A stretch of 64,000 nt of DNA from Enterococcus asini ATCC 700915 (GTDB lineage Bacteria > Bacillota > Bacilli > Lactobacillales > Enterococcaceae): NCBI RefSeq assembly GCF_000407365.1, contig NZ_ASVU01000002.1:434001-498000 (forward strand), read 5' to 3'. This document shows positions 10,218 to 20,935 of the stretch, one piece after another (the stretch's first letter is position 1; every line of letters begins with the position of its first letter). Below the pieces are notes generated by a model, which was given only the letters and a program-made list of their open reading frames with translations, did no database searches and was not told where the DNA came from. Made by a program: the position numbers and the translations under genes.

Positions 10218-10913
10218 GTGAAGAAGAAAATTAGTGGGATAGTAGGAACGATTCTGTTATTGGTCGTCGCGGCCTTTCAGCTGTTCAATCAAACGGGAGA
10301 CTCAAAAAACAATGAGACTGCCACCAATAGTCAAGCCCCCAGTGGTCAAATCAGCAACTCAAACAAAGAAAGTGGCTCGATTCCTTCACTAGGGGAATTA
10401 AGCAAAAGTTCGGTAGCCGCTCAGGTAGCCGATGTGAATCTAGACAATCCACCACGTTTTGAAAAAATCGCCGTGGACAATATTCGCAGTGTGGACGGGG
10501 ACACTTTCGTCTTTTACTCGGAAAACAAAGAATACCGCCTGCGCCTGTTAATGGTGGACACTCCAGAAAGCGTCAAAAAAGATATGCCTGTGCAACCTTA
10601 TGGCAAAGAAGCCAGTAACTTCACCAAAGCTGCTCTGGCAAAAGGCGATGTCAGCTTAGCCTTTGATGAAGGAGATGTGAAGGACAAGTACGACCGCTAC
10701 TTAGCTTATGTCTTTGTGGGGGATGATTTACTGCAAAATGAATTGATTGCAGAAGGATTAGGGGTTGTACGCTACTTAAATCCCGGTAACGATACCTATC
10801 AAAGTGATTTAGAAACTGTGCAAGAGCAAGCAGAACAAAGCAAAAAAGGCGCTTGGAGCAAGTCTGGCTATATCAAAGAAACCAAGCGTTACGCCTATTT
10901 TGATTACGAATAA
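10218..10913 (+). CDS. Secreted or membrane-anchored thermonuclease (SNase family)
   Basis: A micrococcal-nuclease-type Ca2+-dependent endonuclease, 231 residues. The N terminus KKKISGIVGTILLLVVAAFQLF is a signal peptide or anchor, followed by a Ser/Asn-rich linker and an SNase domain at about 85-210. Catalytic residues are visible: Arg in YRLRLLMVDTPES (equivalent of SNase R35), Glu in DTPES (E43) and Arg in DKYDRYLAYVF (R87). The GTG at 10218 is chosen because AAAGGA lies 8 bp before it and the promoter ends at 10186. It likely degrades extracellular DNA or RNA; whether it is released is not clear. Confidence 0.88.
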   Translation: MKKKISGIVGTILLLVVAAFQLFNQTGDSKNNETATNSQAPSGQISNSNKESGSIPSLGELSKSSVAAQVADVNLDNPPRFEKIAVDNIRSVDGDTFVFYSENKEYRLRLLMVDTPESVKKDMPVQPYGKEASNFTKAALAKGDVSLAFDEGDVKDKYDRYLAYVFVGDDLLQNELIAEGLGVVRYLNPGNDTYQSDLETVQEQAEQSKKGAWSKSGYIKETKRYAYFDYE

Positions 10914-10918
10914 TCTTT

Positions 10919-10952
10919 AAGCGAATTTCTTTTTTAAGAAATTCGCTTTTTT
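10919..10952 (+). terminator. Intrinsic terminator after the nuclease gene
   Basis: AAGCGAATTTCT (10919-10930) pairs with AGAAATTCGCTT (10937-10948), followed by TTTT. Confidence 0.85.
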
Positions 10953-10954
10953 AC

Positions 10955-10994
10955 TTTACCTGTCGTAGTAGTTGCTTTATAATTAGTACGACAG
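10955..10994 (+). promoter_or_regulatory. padR promoter with inverted-repeat operator candidate
   Basis: The -35-like TTTACC (10955-10960), 17-bp spacer and perfect TATAAT (10978-10983). A perfect 8-bp inverted repeat, CTGTCGTA (10960-10967) and TACGACAG (10987-10994), brackets the spacer and -10 box. Its place suits an autoregulatory PadR operator; that assignment is inference. Confidence 0.6.
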
Positions 10995-11023
10995 ATGAAG
11001 TAATTCACTAAAGGAGGCAACGC

Positions 11024-11362
11024 ATGATTTCCAGCGACGGGCTTAGAGGCTACAATGATGCGCTGATTTTGTCCGTGTTGGCGGAAGGGGACTCCTATGG
11101 CTATGAGATTTCCAAAGAGATCCGCCGCCGCACAAAAGACGTGTATCTCATTAAAGAAACCACGCTGTATTCTGCCTTCACTCGCCTGGAGAAAAAGGGC
11201 TATCTGCACTCTTATCCCGGGGAAGTTACCCATGGGAAAAAGCGGACCTACTACCAATTAACTACCGCCGGGCGTGGACATTTAGCCGAAAAATGGCAGG
11301 AATGGCAACAGACCAAAAACATCGTGGACAGCTTTTTGCTGCCCAAGGGATCGAACAGATAA
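11024..11362 (+). CDS. PadR-family transcriptional regulator
   Basis: A 112-residue PadR-type winged-helix repressor. The signature region is LILSVLAEGDSYGYEISKEI, then TLYSAFTRLEKKGYLHSY (recognition helix) and KKRTYYQLTTAGRGHL (wing). A C-terminal helix serves for dimerisation. AAGGAGG precedes the ATG. It is 13 bp upstream of a HAAS-domain membrane protein gene. Such PadR/HAAS pairs are common in Firmicutes, where PadR controls the pair and usually responds to envelope or antimicrobial stress. The inverted repeat over its promoter is the likely operator. Confidence 0.92.
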   Translation: MISSDGLRGYNDALILSVLAEGDSYGYEISKEIRRRTKDVYLIKETTLYSAFTRLEKKGYLHSYPGEVTHGKKRTYYQLTTAGRGHLAEKWQEWQQTKNIVDSFLLPKGSNR

Positions 11363-11375
11363 AGGGGACGAGGAC

Positions 11376-12158
11376 ATGAAAGTTATCAGAGATTATTTAG
11401 AGACATTGTTTATGAATTTGCCACAAACCGCCGCAGTCCAAAAAGCCAAAGAAGACTTGACCGCCATTATGGAGGATCACTACCAAGAGTTACTGGCGGA
11501 AGGAAAAAATGAACACGAGGCGATTGGGACGGTTATTAGTGAGTTTGGCTCCATTGCTGAACTGTTGCAAGAACTAGATGTGGATCCTGAGGTCACTGCC
11601 ACAGAACAAGCGACCTACTTTAATCAAGGAGAACCCGTGGACTTAGCGGAAATGCAAGATTACTGGCAAGAAGTTCGCCGTTTTGCCTTTAAGATGGCTA
11701 CCGGGGTCGGCAGCTTGTTTTGTGCGTTAGCTTTTGCGGTTTTCACCAGTAATTACGGGAGTGGGCTAGGAGCATTCCTGCTGATGCTGAGTGGGATTGT
11801 CGGAATTTGTCTATTTGTCTTCGGTGGTCTGAACTACGCCAAAGCCGCTAAAGAGATTCGTCACCGAAGACTAACCCCAGAGGCTCGAGCAGCACAACAA
11901 GAATTAGTTCGCCGCTACCAAACCAGTTTTACTTGGTCGTTGGTTTTAGGAATTGGTGCAGGGCTCTTTTCCGTAATCATGCCCACGTTGTTTTATAGTA
12001 CCTTTGGGGGCATGCTGTTCTTTGCCTTTCTTGGCCTGGGTGGGTTTTTAGTCATCTACGGCAGTATTGTCTACGGTTTGTATCGTAAAGGCGGCAACTC
12101 CCATTTTTTTAGCAGCGACAAGGAGCAGTCTTGGAGTTCCTTGCGCGAATTCAGATAA
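11376..12158 (+). CDS. HAAS-domain (DUF1700-like) membrane protein
   Basis: A 260-residue protein with an N-terminal HAAS-type helical domain at about 1-70 (DYLETLFMNLP ... HEAIGTVISEFGSIAELLQEL), typical of PadR-partnered proteins. It is followed by four predicted membrane helices between about 105 and 240 (SLFCALAFAVFTSNYGSG; GAFLLMLSGIVGICLFVFGG; WSLVLGIGAGLFSVIMPTLF; GGMLFFAFLGLGGFLVIYGS). The function is unknown; members are thought to act in envelope stress. It forms an operon with padR, ends before a strong bidirectional terminator, and has GGGGACGAGGAC before its ATG. Confidence 0.82.
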   Translation: MKVIRDYLETLFMNLPQTAAVQKAKEDLTAIMEDHYQELLAEGKNEHEAIGTVISEFGSIAELLQELDVDPEVTATEQATYFNQGEPVDLAEMQDYWQEVRRFAFKMATGVGSLFCALAFAVFTSNYGSGLGAFLLMLSGIVGICLFVFGGLNYAKAAKEIRHRRLTPEARAAQQELVRRYQTSFTWSLVLGIGAGLFSVIMPTLFYSTFGGMLFFAFLGLGGFLVIYGSIVYGLYRKGGNSHFFSSDKEQSWSSLREFR

Positions 12159-12171
12159 TGCTTAGCTAAAT

Positions 12172-12223
12172 AAAAAAGCTTCCCGGTTTGTGCAGGTAGT
12201 CTGCATTACCGGGAAGCTTTTTT
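12172..12223. terminator. Bidirectional intrinsic terminator
   Basis: AAAAAAGCTTCCCGGT (12172-12187) pairs perfectly with ACCGGGAAGCTTTTTT (12208-12223). A and T tracts on both sides let it serve the HAAS gene (+) and the small convergent gene (-). Confidence 0.9.
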
Positions 12224-12227
12224 GGTT

Positions 12228-12503
12228 TTATTCTTCGCTCAGGATAATCTTAACAACTCGTTCAAGAAATTCTTCTTCGGACAAAGGTTTGTCGGGATTT
12301 TCTTTGCTGTTTAATTTCACATTTTTTTGACCATCTGTGAATTGGTACGTTTCGTCCGCTTTAATTAAGACATAATAGTCCAGTTCCCCTTCGATGTAGA
12401 GGACTTCTTTTGCATCGGGGTACTCGATACTGACATCCATTACCGTGATGCCACTTACCTTACTTGTTAGATAATCTTCTGTTTGTTTAATTGTCAATGC
12501 CAT
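12228..12503 (-). CDS. Small protein of unknown function (91 aa)
   Basis: I do not recognise this protein. It has a GAGGAG ribosome site before its ATG and ends at a strong terminator, so it is very likely real. The sequence is acidic at the C terminus (PLSEEEFLERVVKIILSEE). The middle has alternating strands (VSIEYPDAKEVLYIEGELDYYVLIKADETYQF) that suggest a small alpha-beta fold. There is no signal peptide or membrane segment. It is transcribed in the same direction as the cdaR-like gene next to it, about 85 bp downstream. Confidence 0.7.
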   Translation of the reverse strand: MALTIKQTEDYLTSKVSGITVMDVSIEYPDAKEVLYIEGELDYYVLIKADETYQFTDGQKNVKLNSKENPDKPLSEEEFLERVVKIILSEE

Positions 12504-12587
12504 GATTGATCTCCTCTTTTCGTATTTATTGTAGCACTTTCTCAGAAAAGTGGGGTGGCAGACGTCTTGGTATTTGCTCCTATTTCC

Positions 12588-13691
12588 TTAGTCCAGACAT
12601 TCTTGGGGCGGATTTAAGGACAATGCCAAGTACAGCAAGGCTGCTTCTCGGAATTTACGAGGATCGTGGCCGGTTTTTTTCTCGATATTTTTCAGTTGAT
12701 ACTGCAAAGTGTTTTTGTGAATGTAAAGCCGCTCTGCGGTTTTCTGCAAGGACATATCACATTGAAAATACACTTGGAGGACATGGAGTTCCTCTGGTTT
12801 TAGCTCGTGGCCTAAAACCTTGTTGCGATAGAGGGCTTTTTGCTTATCACTGAGTTTGGCAAAAAGAATCTCTAACAACAAATCGGAAAAGTCACAGTAG
12901 TTTTCTTGGTAATTCGTAGTGGCCAAAGCGATACGAGCGGTGCGATAGGATTCATTGCACTGGAGCAAAAGACAACGATTCCCCACAGCCAACCGGATTT
13001 TTCCTTGGTACATGTCCGCAAACTGTTTAAAAGCTGCCCCTAGCTCCTGAAACAGCTGAGGATTTATGAGGGCCACATAGTCGTTAGGGTAATTATAAGT
13101 TAAAAGGGGCAGCGTCTCTTTTCCAAAGTAGTTTTTGATTTCTTGTTCGAAAAATGCCACGTTCATATCAGGATCCTGGGAGTTCAAGTGAAAGAGCACC
13201 ACGCGAAAAGAAGAGTGGAGGGCGAGGTTGTGCTCTTTTAGCATGTGTTTGATAGTTTTTGACTCTAAATTATTTCCTTGGGTCAAAGAGGTCAGCAAAA
13301 AGTGCATTTGTTCCCGTTCATCCAGACTGGTTTTTTGCAGATTTTTTTCTTGAATCAATAAGTTGGTAATCCGCTCCGCCAAATACCCGTATTTTCGAAC
13401 CCGCTCCGGATCCCCACTGATCCCAATGATGGAAACTACCTCTTCGTCATAGAAGATGGGGATATTGATTCCTTTCTTGGTACCGATGTAGCTATCGTCC
13501 ACATAGACTTCGATTTTTTGCTTTTTCAAAGCAACTTCACGGCCGATTTCGTGAAAACTTCCCACCCGGGCTTGGTCGGTACTGGCGTAGACGATGCCGG
13601 TATTGTCGATAAAATTAATGTTATAGCCGCAAATTTCTTTCACCGCATAGACGATTTGCTCCGCTAAATTATGATCAATTAGATTTTCCAC
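12588..13691 (-). CDS. CdaR-type sugar-diacid/glycerate regulator
   Basis: A 367-residue transcriptional activator of the CdaR/PucR kind. The N-terminal diacid-recognition domain at about 1-130 is seen in EQIVYAVKEICGYNINFIDNTGIVYAS, FHEIGREVALKK and GINIPIFYDEEVVSIIGISGDP. The C-terminal PucR-type helix-turn-helix is LQVYFQCDMSLQKTAERLYIHKNTLQYQLKNIEKKTGHDPR. The start is GTG 13691 with AAAAGGACGG upstream. It is divergent from glycerate kinase and a GntP-type permease, so it most likely activates that operon in response to glycerate or a sugar diacid (inference from family and position). Confidence 0.88.
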   Translation of the reverse strand: MENLIDHNLAEQIVYAVKEICGYNINFIDNTGIVYASTDQARVGSFHEIGREVALKKQKIEVYVDDSYIGTKKGINIPIFYDEEVVSIIGISGDPERVRKYGYLAERITNLLIQEKNLQKTSLDEREQMHFLLTSLTQGNNLESKTIKHMLKEHNLALHSSFRVVLFHLNSQDPDMNVAFFEQEIKNYFGKETLPLLTYNYPNDYVALINPQLFQELGAAFKQFADMYQGKIRLAVGNRCLLLQCNESYRTARIALATTNYQENYCDFSDLLLEILFAKLSDKQKALYRNKVLGHELKPEELHVLQVYFQCDMSLQKTAERLYIHKNTLQYQLKNIEKKTGHDPRKFREAALLYLALSLNPPQECLD

Positions 13692-13708
13692 ACGCTTTTC
13701 GCCGTCCT

Positions 13709-13726
13709 TTTGTTATAGGTAACAAA
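13709..13726. promoter_or_regulatory. Palindrome in the cdaR/glycerate-kinase intergenic region
   Basis: TTTGTTA (13709-13715) and TAACAAA (13720-13726) form a perfect 7-bp inverted repeat with a 4-bp centre, 18 bp upstream of the cdaR-type start. It is a candidate binding site of that regulator. On the + side, an extended -10 (TGCTATAGT, 13786-13794) probably starts the kinase-permease transcript. Confidence 0.4.
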
Positions 13727-13839
13727 TCAATAAAATGATTTTTATTTTTCTCGTCTTATATAACATATCATTTTGAAAGCCCTTTTGCTATAGTAAATAG
13801 CGCAGTAAGCGTTTGCTGAAATGTAGAAGGAGTGAGTAG

Positions 13840-14982
13840 ATGAAAATCGTCATTAGTATTGATTCGTTTAAGGGCAGTCTGTCCTCCATGGAGGCCGGGA
13901 ATGCGGTAGCCGCAGGAATCCACCGGGTGGCTCCACAGACAGAAGTTGTCATTAAACCTTTAGCGGATGGGGGAGAAGGGACCGTGAGTGCGCTCATTGA
14001 AGGCATGAACGGCCAAGAAGTCACGATCCCTGTGACAGGTCCTTTGGAAGAAAAGGTCCAAGCAACCTATGGAGTGATTGCCGATCAAAAATTAGCGGTC
14101 ATTGAAATGTCCGAAGCGGCGGGTTTGACCTTAGTACCACCAGCCCAACGAAATCCCTTGTTTACCACAACGTACGGGGTAGGGGAATTAATCTTAGACG
14201 CGGTGGAAAAAGGTTGCCGTCATTTTATTATCGGTATCGGTGGGAGCGCCACCAACGACGGGGGAGCCGGAATGTTGCAAGCATTGGGCTTTGATTTGTT
14301 GGACGCTAACGAAAAGCCGATTGCGCTTGGAGGACAAGGCTTAGCCGAATTAAAAGAGATTCGTTGCGACCGCGTCCCCGAAGTTTTACAAGAATGCGAA
14401 TTTCAAATTGCCTGTGATGTGACCAATCCTTTGTGCGGTCCCAATGGTAGCAGTGCGGTTTTTGGTCCTCAAAAAGGTGCCACGAAAGACATGGTGGCAG
14501 ATTTAGATGGCTGGTTAATGAACTTTGCAAAAGTAGCTCAAGCGCAATTTCCAAAAGCCGATCCTTTGGCCCCGGGAACTGGTGCTGCGGGGGGATTAGG
14601 TTTTGCTTTCCAAGCCTTTTTACAAGGAAAACTAGAACCAGGCATCGACATCGTTTTAGAAACCATTGCCTTAGAAAAAGCCTTATTAGATGCAGATTTG
14701 GTGATTACCGGAGAAGGACGCCTAGATGAACAAACCGCCATGGGGAAAGCTCCCGTGGGAGTTGCGAAACTTGCGAAAAAACACGGAAAAACGGTCATTG
14801 CTTTTGCCGGTAGTGTTACTTCTGGCGCCCGGGAGTGTAACAAGCAAGGAATTGATGCGTATTTCCCAATTCTGCGCCAAATCACGACCTTAGAAGAAGC
14901 CATGGACCACGAACAAGCGGCCCAAAATTTAGCGGACACGACGGAACAAGTCATGCGCCTAGTACGCAAGGAGGAAAATTAA
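13840..14982 (+). CDS. Glycerate kinase (GarK/GlxK family)
   Basis: A 380-residue cytoplasmic glycerate 2-kinase of the type I (GarK/GlxK) family, making 2-phosphoglycerate from D-glycerate and ATP. Family marks are the N-terminal IVISIDSFKGSLSSMEAGNAVAAGI, KPLADGGEGTVSAL, the glycine-rich IIGIGGSATNDGGAGMLQALG, GAAGGLGFAFQAFL and DLVITGEGRLDEQTAMGKAP. AGAAGGAGTGAG precedes the ATG. It abuts the permease gene, so uptake and phosphorylation of glycerate are coupled. Control by the divergent CdaR-type protein is expected. Confidence 0.93.
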   Translation: MKIVISIDSFKGSLSSMEAGNAVAAGIHRVAPQTEVVIKPLADGGEGTVSALIEGMNGQEVTIPVTGPLEEKVQATYGVIADQKLAVIEMSEAAGLTLVPPAQRNPLFTTTYGVGELILDAVEKGCRHFIIGIGGSATNDGGAGMLQALGFDLLDANEKPIALGGQGLAELKEIRCDRVPEVLQECEFQIACDVTNPLCGPNGSSAVFGPQKGATKDMVADLDGWLMNFAKVAQAQFPKADPLAPGTGAAGGLGFAFQAFLQGKLEPGIDIVLETIALEKALLDADLVITGEGRLDEQTAMGKAPVGVAKLAKKHGKTVIAFAGSVTSGARECNKQGIDAYFPILRQITTLEEAMDHEQAAQNLADTTEQVMRLVRKEEN

Positions 14983-16242
14983 GTGGACATTACATTTACG
15001 ACAGCTGGAGCGTTAATCGGGTTGGCGCTTTCGATTTTTCTGATTATCAAAAAGATTCAACCCGCCTATAGTTTGATTATCGGGGCATTAATTGGGGGAC
15101 TTATCGGTAGTGGGGATTTAGTCGGTACGGTAGAAGTCATGATTACCGGCGCCCAAGGCATGATGTCTTCCGTTATTCGGATTTTGACTTCCGGGATTTT
15201 GGCCGGGGCTTTGATTAAGACCGGGGCGGCAGAAAAAATTGCCGAAGTCATCGTCGCCAAACTAGGGGAAAAACGCACCATCGTCTCCATTGCCATTGCT
15301 ACCATGGTCATTTGTATGGTCGGCGTCTTTATCGACATTGCCGTGATTACCGTAGCACCCATTGCTTTAGCGATTGGCAATAAGGTTCATTACAACAAAG
15401 GAGCCATTCTATTAGCCATGATTGGTGGTGGGAAAGCCGGGAATATCATCTCCCCAAACCCAAATACGATTGCCGTTTCAGAAGGCTTCCATGTGAATCT
15501 GACCTCTCTTATGGCGGTCAATATCGTGCCAGCCATCGGCGCGTTGATCATGACTGTGATTTTGGCAACGATCTTATCTAAAAGAAGTAGTGGCTTAGAA
15601 ATTCACTATCCAGCAGGAGAAGAAAATAAATCCTTGCCAAGTCTTTGGGCAGCGATTGCCGGGCCAGTCGTCGTGATTTTGCTCTTAGCTTTGCGTCCAT
15701 TGTTCAATATCGTGATTGATCCATTAATCGCTTTGCCTTTAGGTGGACTTGTTAGTACCATTGCTTGTGGGGAAATCAAGAAATTCCCTCATTATATGGA
15801 GTTTGGTTTAACGAAAGTCATCGGCGTTTCCGTATTATTGATCGGTACCGGGACAATTGCCGGCATTATTAAAGCCTCCGCGTTGCAAGGGGATGTGGTC
15901 AGTCTTTTGGAAATGATGCATTTGCCTTCCTTTATCTTGGCACCAATCGCCGGGATCGTCATGGGGGCAGCCACAGCTTCCACCACAGCCGGAGCAACCA
16001 TTGCTTCTCAAACCTTCTCTGGTGTCTTGTTAAAAGAAGGAATTCCGGCAATTTTTGCTGGTGCCATGGTGCATACGGGGGCAACGGTGCTTGATTCACT
16101 CCCTCACGGCTCATTCTTCCATGCAACGGGGGGGTCTGTAGATATGAACATCAAAAACCGCATGCGGCTGATTCCTTATGAAGCGCTAATCGGTTTGACC
16201 AGTACCATTCTTTCGATTATTTGGTACTTGATTTTCCGTTAA
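14983..16242 (+). CDS. GntP-family permease (glycerate/gluconate-type)
   Basis: A 419-residue inner-membrane permease of the GntP family with about 12 hydrophobic segments. Typical stretches are LALSIFLIIKKIQPAYSLIIGALIGGLIG near the N terminus, GGGKAGNIISPNPNTIAVSE and MGAATASTTAGATIASQTF in the half-helix regions, and a C-terminal LDSLPHGSFFHATGG. The start is GTG immediately after the glycerate kinase stop, with AAGGAGG inside the kinase tail. The neighbouring kinase and regulator make glycerate the most likely substrate; gluconate or a related acid is possible. No convincing terminator follows. Confidence 0.88.
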   Translation: MDITFTTAGALIGLALSIFLIIKKIQPAYSLIIGALIGGLIGSGDLVGTVEVMITGAQGMMSSVIRILTSGILAGALIKTGAAEKIAEVIVAKLGEKRTIVSIAIATMVICMVGVFIDIAVITVAPIALAIGNKVHYNKGAILLAMIGGGKAGNIISPNPNTIAVSEGFHVNLTSLMAVNIVPAIGALIMTVILATILSKRSSGLEIHYPAGEENKSLPSLWAAIAGPVVVILLLALRPLFNIVIDPLIALPLGGLVSTIACGEIKKFPHYMEFGLTKVIGVSVLLIGTGTIAGIIKASALQGDVVSLLEMMHLPSFILAPIAGIVMGAATASTTAGATIASQTFSGVLLKEGIPAIFAGAMVHTGATVLDSLPHGSFFHATGGSVDMNIKNRMRLIPYEALIGLTSTILSIIWYLIFR

Positions 16243-16417
16243 GCATTTTGCGAAAAGGCGTGAATAGCCCCTTGACTAGACAAGATAAAAAAACGTACAT
16301 TGTGAAGAAAAATGCGAGCAGTTTCCATGACTTTTCACAAAAAACTGCGTTAAATCCCTAGCAATATTACTTTAAATTTGCTATCATTATTTTGTTAACA
16401 ATTTTAATAAAACAAAA

Positions 16418-16525
16418 CGGTTGAGTGTAATACTTCAAGGATCGCGTTCTTCAAGGGGTGAGAAGAGCAATTTTGAGGTACCGTGAAATTCAAAGCGTAC
16501 TTCTGTAGCAGAAGTGCGCTTTTTT
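16418..16525 (+). ncRNA. Structured leader with terminator upstream of the Na+-ATPase operon (candidate Na+-I riboswitch)
   Basis: The 5' region of the ntp operon folds into local stems: TTGAGT/ACTTCAA (16421-16438), GTTCTTC/GAAGAGC (16446-16468), and AATTT/AAATT (16470-16490). It ends in a 13-bp terminator stem (16493-16505 with 16509-16521, one G-U) plus six T (16520-16525). GAGGTAC (16475-16481) can instead pair with GTACTTC (16497-16503) inside the terminator's 5' arm, so two exclusive states exist. Na+-I riboswitches (formerly DUF1646 motif) are known to control Na+ transport and ATPase genes. The structure is seen; the class assignment is inference, as I cannot check the covariance model. 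Confidence 0.6.
16493..16525 (+). terminator. Leader terminator before ntpF
   Basis: AAGCGTACTTCTG (16493-16505) pairs with CAGAAGTGCGCTT (16509-16521) over a 3-nt loop, followed by a T tract. It lies only 17 bp before the first operon gene, as expected of an attenuator rather than an end-of-gene terminator. Confidence 0.85.
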
Positions 16526-16541
16526 GTAAGGAGGGATTGAA

Positions 16542-16851
16542 TTGAAGGAAGCATTGGAACGCATCCGGGTGGCGGAAGAAAAAAATGAGTCAGCCAAAAA
16601 AAGCCAAGAAGCGGATTTGGCCCAACTGCGTACTGAAAAAGAACACGCTTTGGCAAGCCTTGTGGAAGACTTGCGCACCAAGCGCGGACAGTTGCACGCA
16701 GATGAGGAACAAAAGCTGCAACAAGCCTTGGCTGATGAAAAAAACAGCTTAGTACAAGAGGCTCAAGCAGAACGCCAGTCTTTCCAGGCACTCTACGAAG
16801 AGCGTCACGAAACACTGGTAAACGAGATTATTGAGAGGGTGACAAGCACTT

Positions 16852-16862
<11 letters not shown>
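16542..16862 (+). CDS. ntpF: V-type Na+-ATPase peripheral-stalk subunit (NtpF, G/H type)
   Basis: A 106-residue, almost entirely helical coiled-coil protein, rich in Glu, Lys, Gln and Ala (for example KNESAKKSQEADLAQLRTEK). It is the stalk subunit that pairs with NtpE to hold V1 to the membrane sector. The start is TTG 16542, with AAGGAGGG 7 bp upstream. It is the first gene of the ntpFIKECGABD operon and overlaps ntpI by 11 bp. Length and position match the enterococcal NtpF. Confidence 0.9.
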
Positions 16863-19288
<2,426 letters not shown>

Positions 19289-19323
19289 TTTAACGCGCCT
19301 GTGCAGATAAAGGAGGGAACTAG

Positions 19324-19905
19324 ATGGATGCAATCGACAAAATAATCGCCGAAATCGACAACAAGGCCCAAAGTGAACGGGCCAGTCGCAAAGCACAAGA
19401 AGAAGCACAAATTGCCACTTGGTACGAACAAGAAGTGGCCAAGGCCAAAGCTGTTCATGAGGCGCAATTAGCCAAGCAGACGAAAGCTTTGAAACAAAAG
19501 TACAAACAACTGGCTTCCCGGCAACAAATGGAAGTCCGTCAAGAAACCTTGATTCAAAAGCAAGACTACTTGGATCAATTGTTTGAAGAAGCCCATGAGA
19601 TTATGAGCAAATGGGACACTACTAAAATTCAACGTTTCGCCAAGGATAATCTGACTGCTTTGGCTTTAGACCAAAAGGCAGTCTTACTTCCTTCAGGAGC
19701 TTCAGTGATTGCCGCTTTAACACCGGATTACCTGGCTTCTCTAAACTTGCCTTATCCATTGGAACTAGGGACAGGAAAAGAAGCTGGCACTCCTGGCTTT
19801 GTGGTGGACGTGTCCGGGGTGCAATACAACTTCTTGTATCGGGATTTACTACAAGAAGTCCGCAACCAAGACGGCAATGAACTAACTAAGAAACTATTCT
19901 CATAA
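19324..19905 (+). CDS. ntpE: V-type Na+-ATPase subunit E (NtpE)
   Basis: A 193-residue peripheral-stalk subunit. The N-terminal two thirds is a long helix rich in Ala, Lys, Gln and Glu (AKAKAVHEAQLAKQTKALKQKY). The C-terminal alpha-beta domain is typical of subunit E (TPGFVVDVSGVQYNFLYRDLLQEVR). It pairs with NtpF. AAAGGAGGG precedes the ATG. Gene order in the operon matches enterococcal ntp. Confidence 0.93.
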   Translation: MDAIDKIIAEIDNKAQSERASRKAQEEAQIATWYEQEVAKAKAVHEAQLAKQTKALKQKYKQLASRQQMEVRQETLIQKQDYLDQLFEEAHEIMSKWDTTKIQRFAKDNLTALALDQKAVLLPSGASVIAALTPDYLASLNLPYPLELGTGKEAGTPGFVVDVSGVQYNFLYRDLLQEVRNQDGNELTKKLFS

Positions 19906-19939
19906 TCGGCATTACCGATTGAAAAAAGGAGGAATGTAC

Positions 19940-20935
19940 GTGTCACAACCCATGTATCACCAACTCAATCCTCTGATTCGTTTGAAAGAAAATGAACTGC
20001 TAACTCCGGAAGTGTTTCAACAGTTAATCGAGGCTTCGGACTTTAAACAGCTGGAAGCAATTCTCGCCGGAACGGTTTATGGAACTTACGTAGATGATGA
20101 TTTCGCCAACGACTTTGAAAAGTCTTTGAACCAAGAATTGTTGTCCACCTTCTCTGAATTAGCAGCTGCCGCACCGAATCCGGATTTAGTCTGGATTTAC
20201 ACGATGCGCTACACCTTTCACAATCTCAAAGTATTGACGAAAGCGTACTATACAAAAAACAATTACGATAACCTCTACTTGCCCGATGGCATCTATACGG
20301 CAGAAGAATTAAAACGCGCTGTGGAAACCGGCAAATCCTCGGTTTTACCTAAAAGTCTTTTAAAAAGCATTTTAGAAGTTAGAGAGTATATGGAAGAATC
20401 CAGCATTATGCAAGGGATCGATGTCATCTATGATCGCCAGTTTTTAACGGAACAGCGACGTCTAGCGGATGAACTGGATTACCCAGCCTTGTCAGAGGAA
20501 ATCATCAGCTTTATCGACTTAACGAACTTGACTACGGCTTTGCGCTGCTTGGAACAAAATCGCACCCAAGCCTTTATGTCCACAGTCTTGTCTAGTTCAG
20601 GAAGCATCCCCAAAGACACGCTTATGAGCTTTGCGGAAAAAGATCTTCGCGCTTTGATTGACTTTATTCTTGCGTCAACTTATGGGGATCTTTTGGCACC
20701 GGTCTTTGAAGGGGACGAAATCGACTACGCTCGTTTAGATCTTTTAAAAGACGATTACTTAAGTGGTCTTTTTGACGGCGCACAAACCATCGCTTTTGGT
20801 CCGCTGCCGTTATTAGCCTTTTTGAACAACAAAGACATTGAAGTGAAAAACTTACGCTTGATTCTAGTGGGCAAGCGCAGTGGTTTTACCAAAGAACAAA
20901 TCAAAGAAAGGATGCGGATGACTTATGGCCTATAA
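19940..20935 (+). CDS. ntpC: V-type Na+-ATPase subunit C/d (NtpC)
   Basis: The 331-residue central-stalk adaptor that links the rotor axle (NtpD/NtpG) to the NtpK ring. It is all-helical, with the family pattern [23 protein letters not shown] near the start, [24 protein letters not shown] in the middle, and [23 protein letters not shown] near the end. GTG 19940 is preferred because AAAGGAGG lies 7 bp before it; the nearby ATG 19934 is too close. It overlaps ntpG by 11 bp. Confidence 0.93.
   Translation: MSQPMYHQLNPLIRLKENELLTPEVFQQLIEASDFKQLEAILAGTVYGTYVDDDFANDFEKSLNQELLSTFSELAAAAPNPDLVWIYTMRYTFHNLKVLTKAYYTKNNYDNLYLPDGIYTAEELKRAVETGKSSVLPKSLLKSILEVREYMEESSIMQGIDVIYDRQFLTEQRRLADELDYPALSEEIISFIDLTNLTTALRCLEQNRTQAFMSTVLSSSGSIPKDTLMSFAEKDLRALIDFILASTYGDLLAPVFEGDEIDYARLDLLKDDYLSGLFDGAQTIAFGPLPLLAFLNNKDIEVKNLRLILVGKRSGFTKEQIKERMRMTYGL

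Noticed and set aside
16435-16815. A 126-codon - strand frame over the leader and ntpF
   Set aside because: It is antisense to ntpF and the structured leader, and has no ribosome site.
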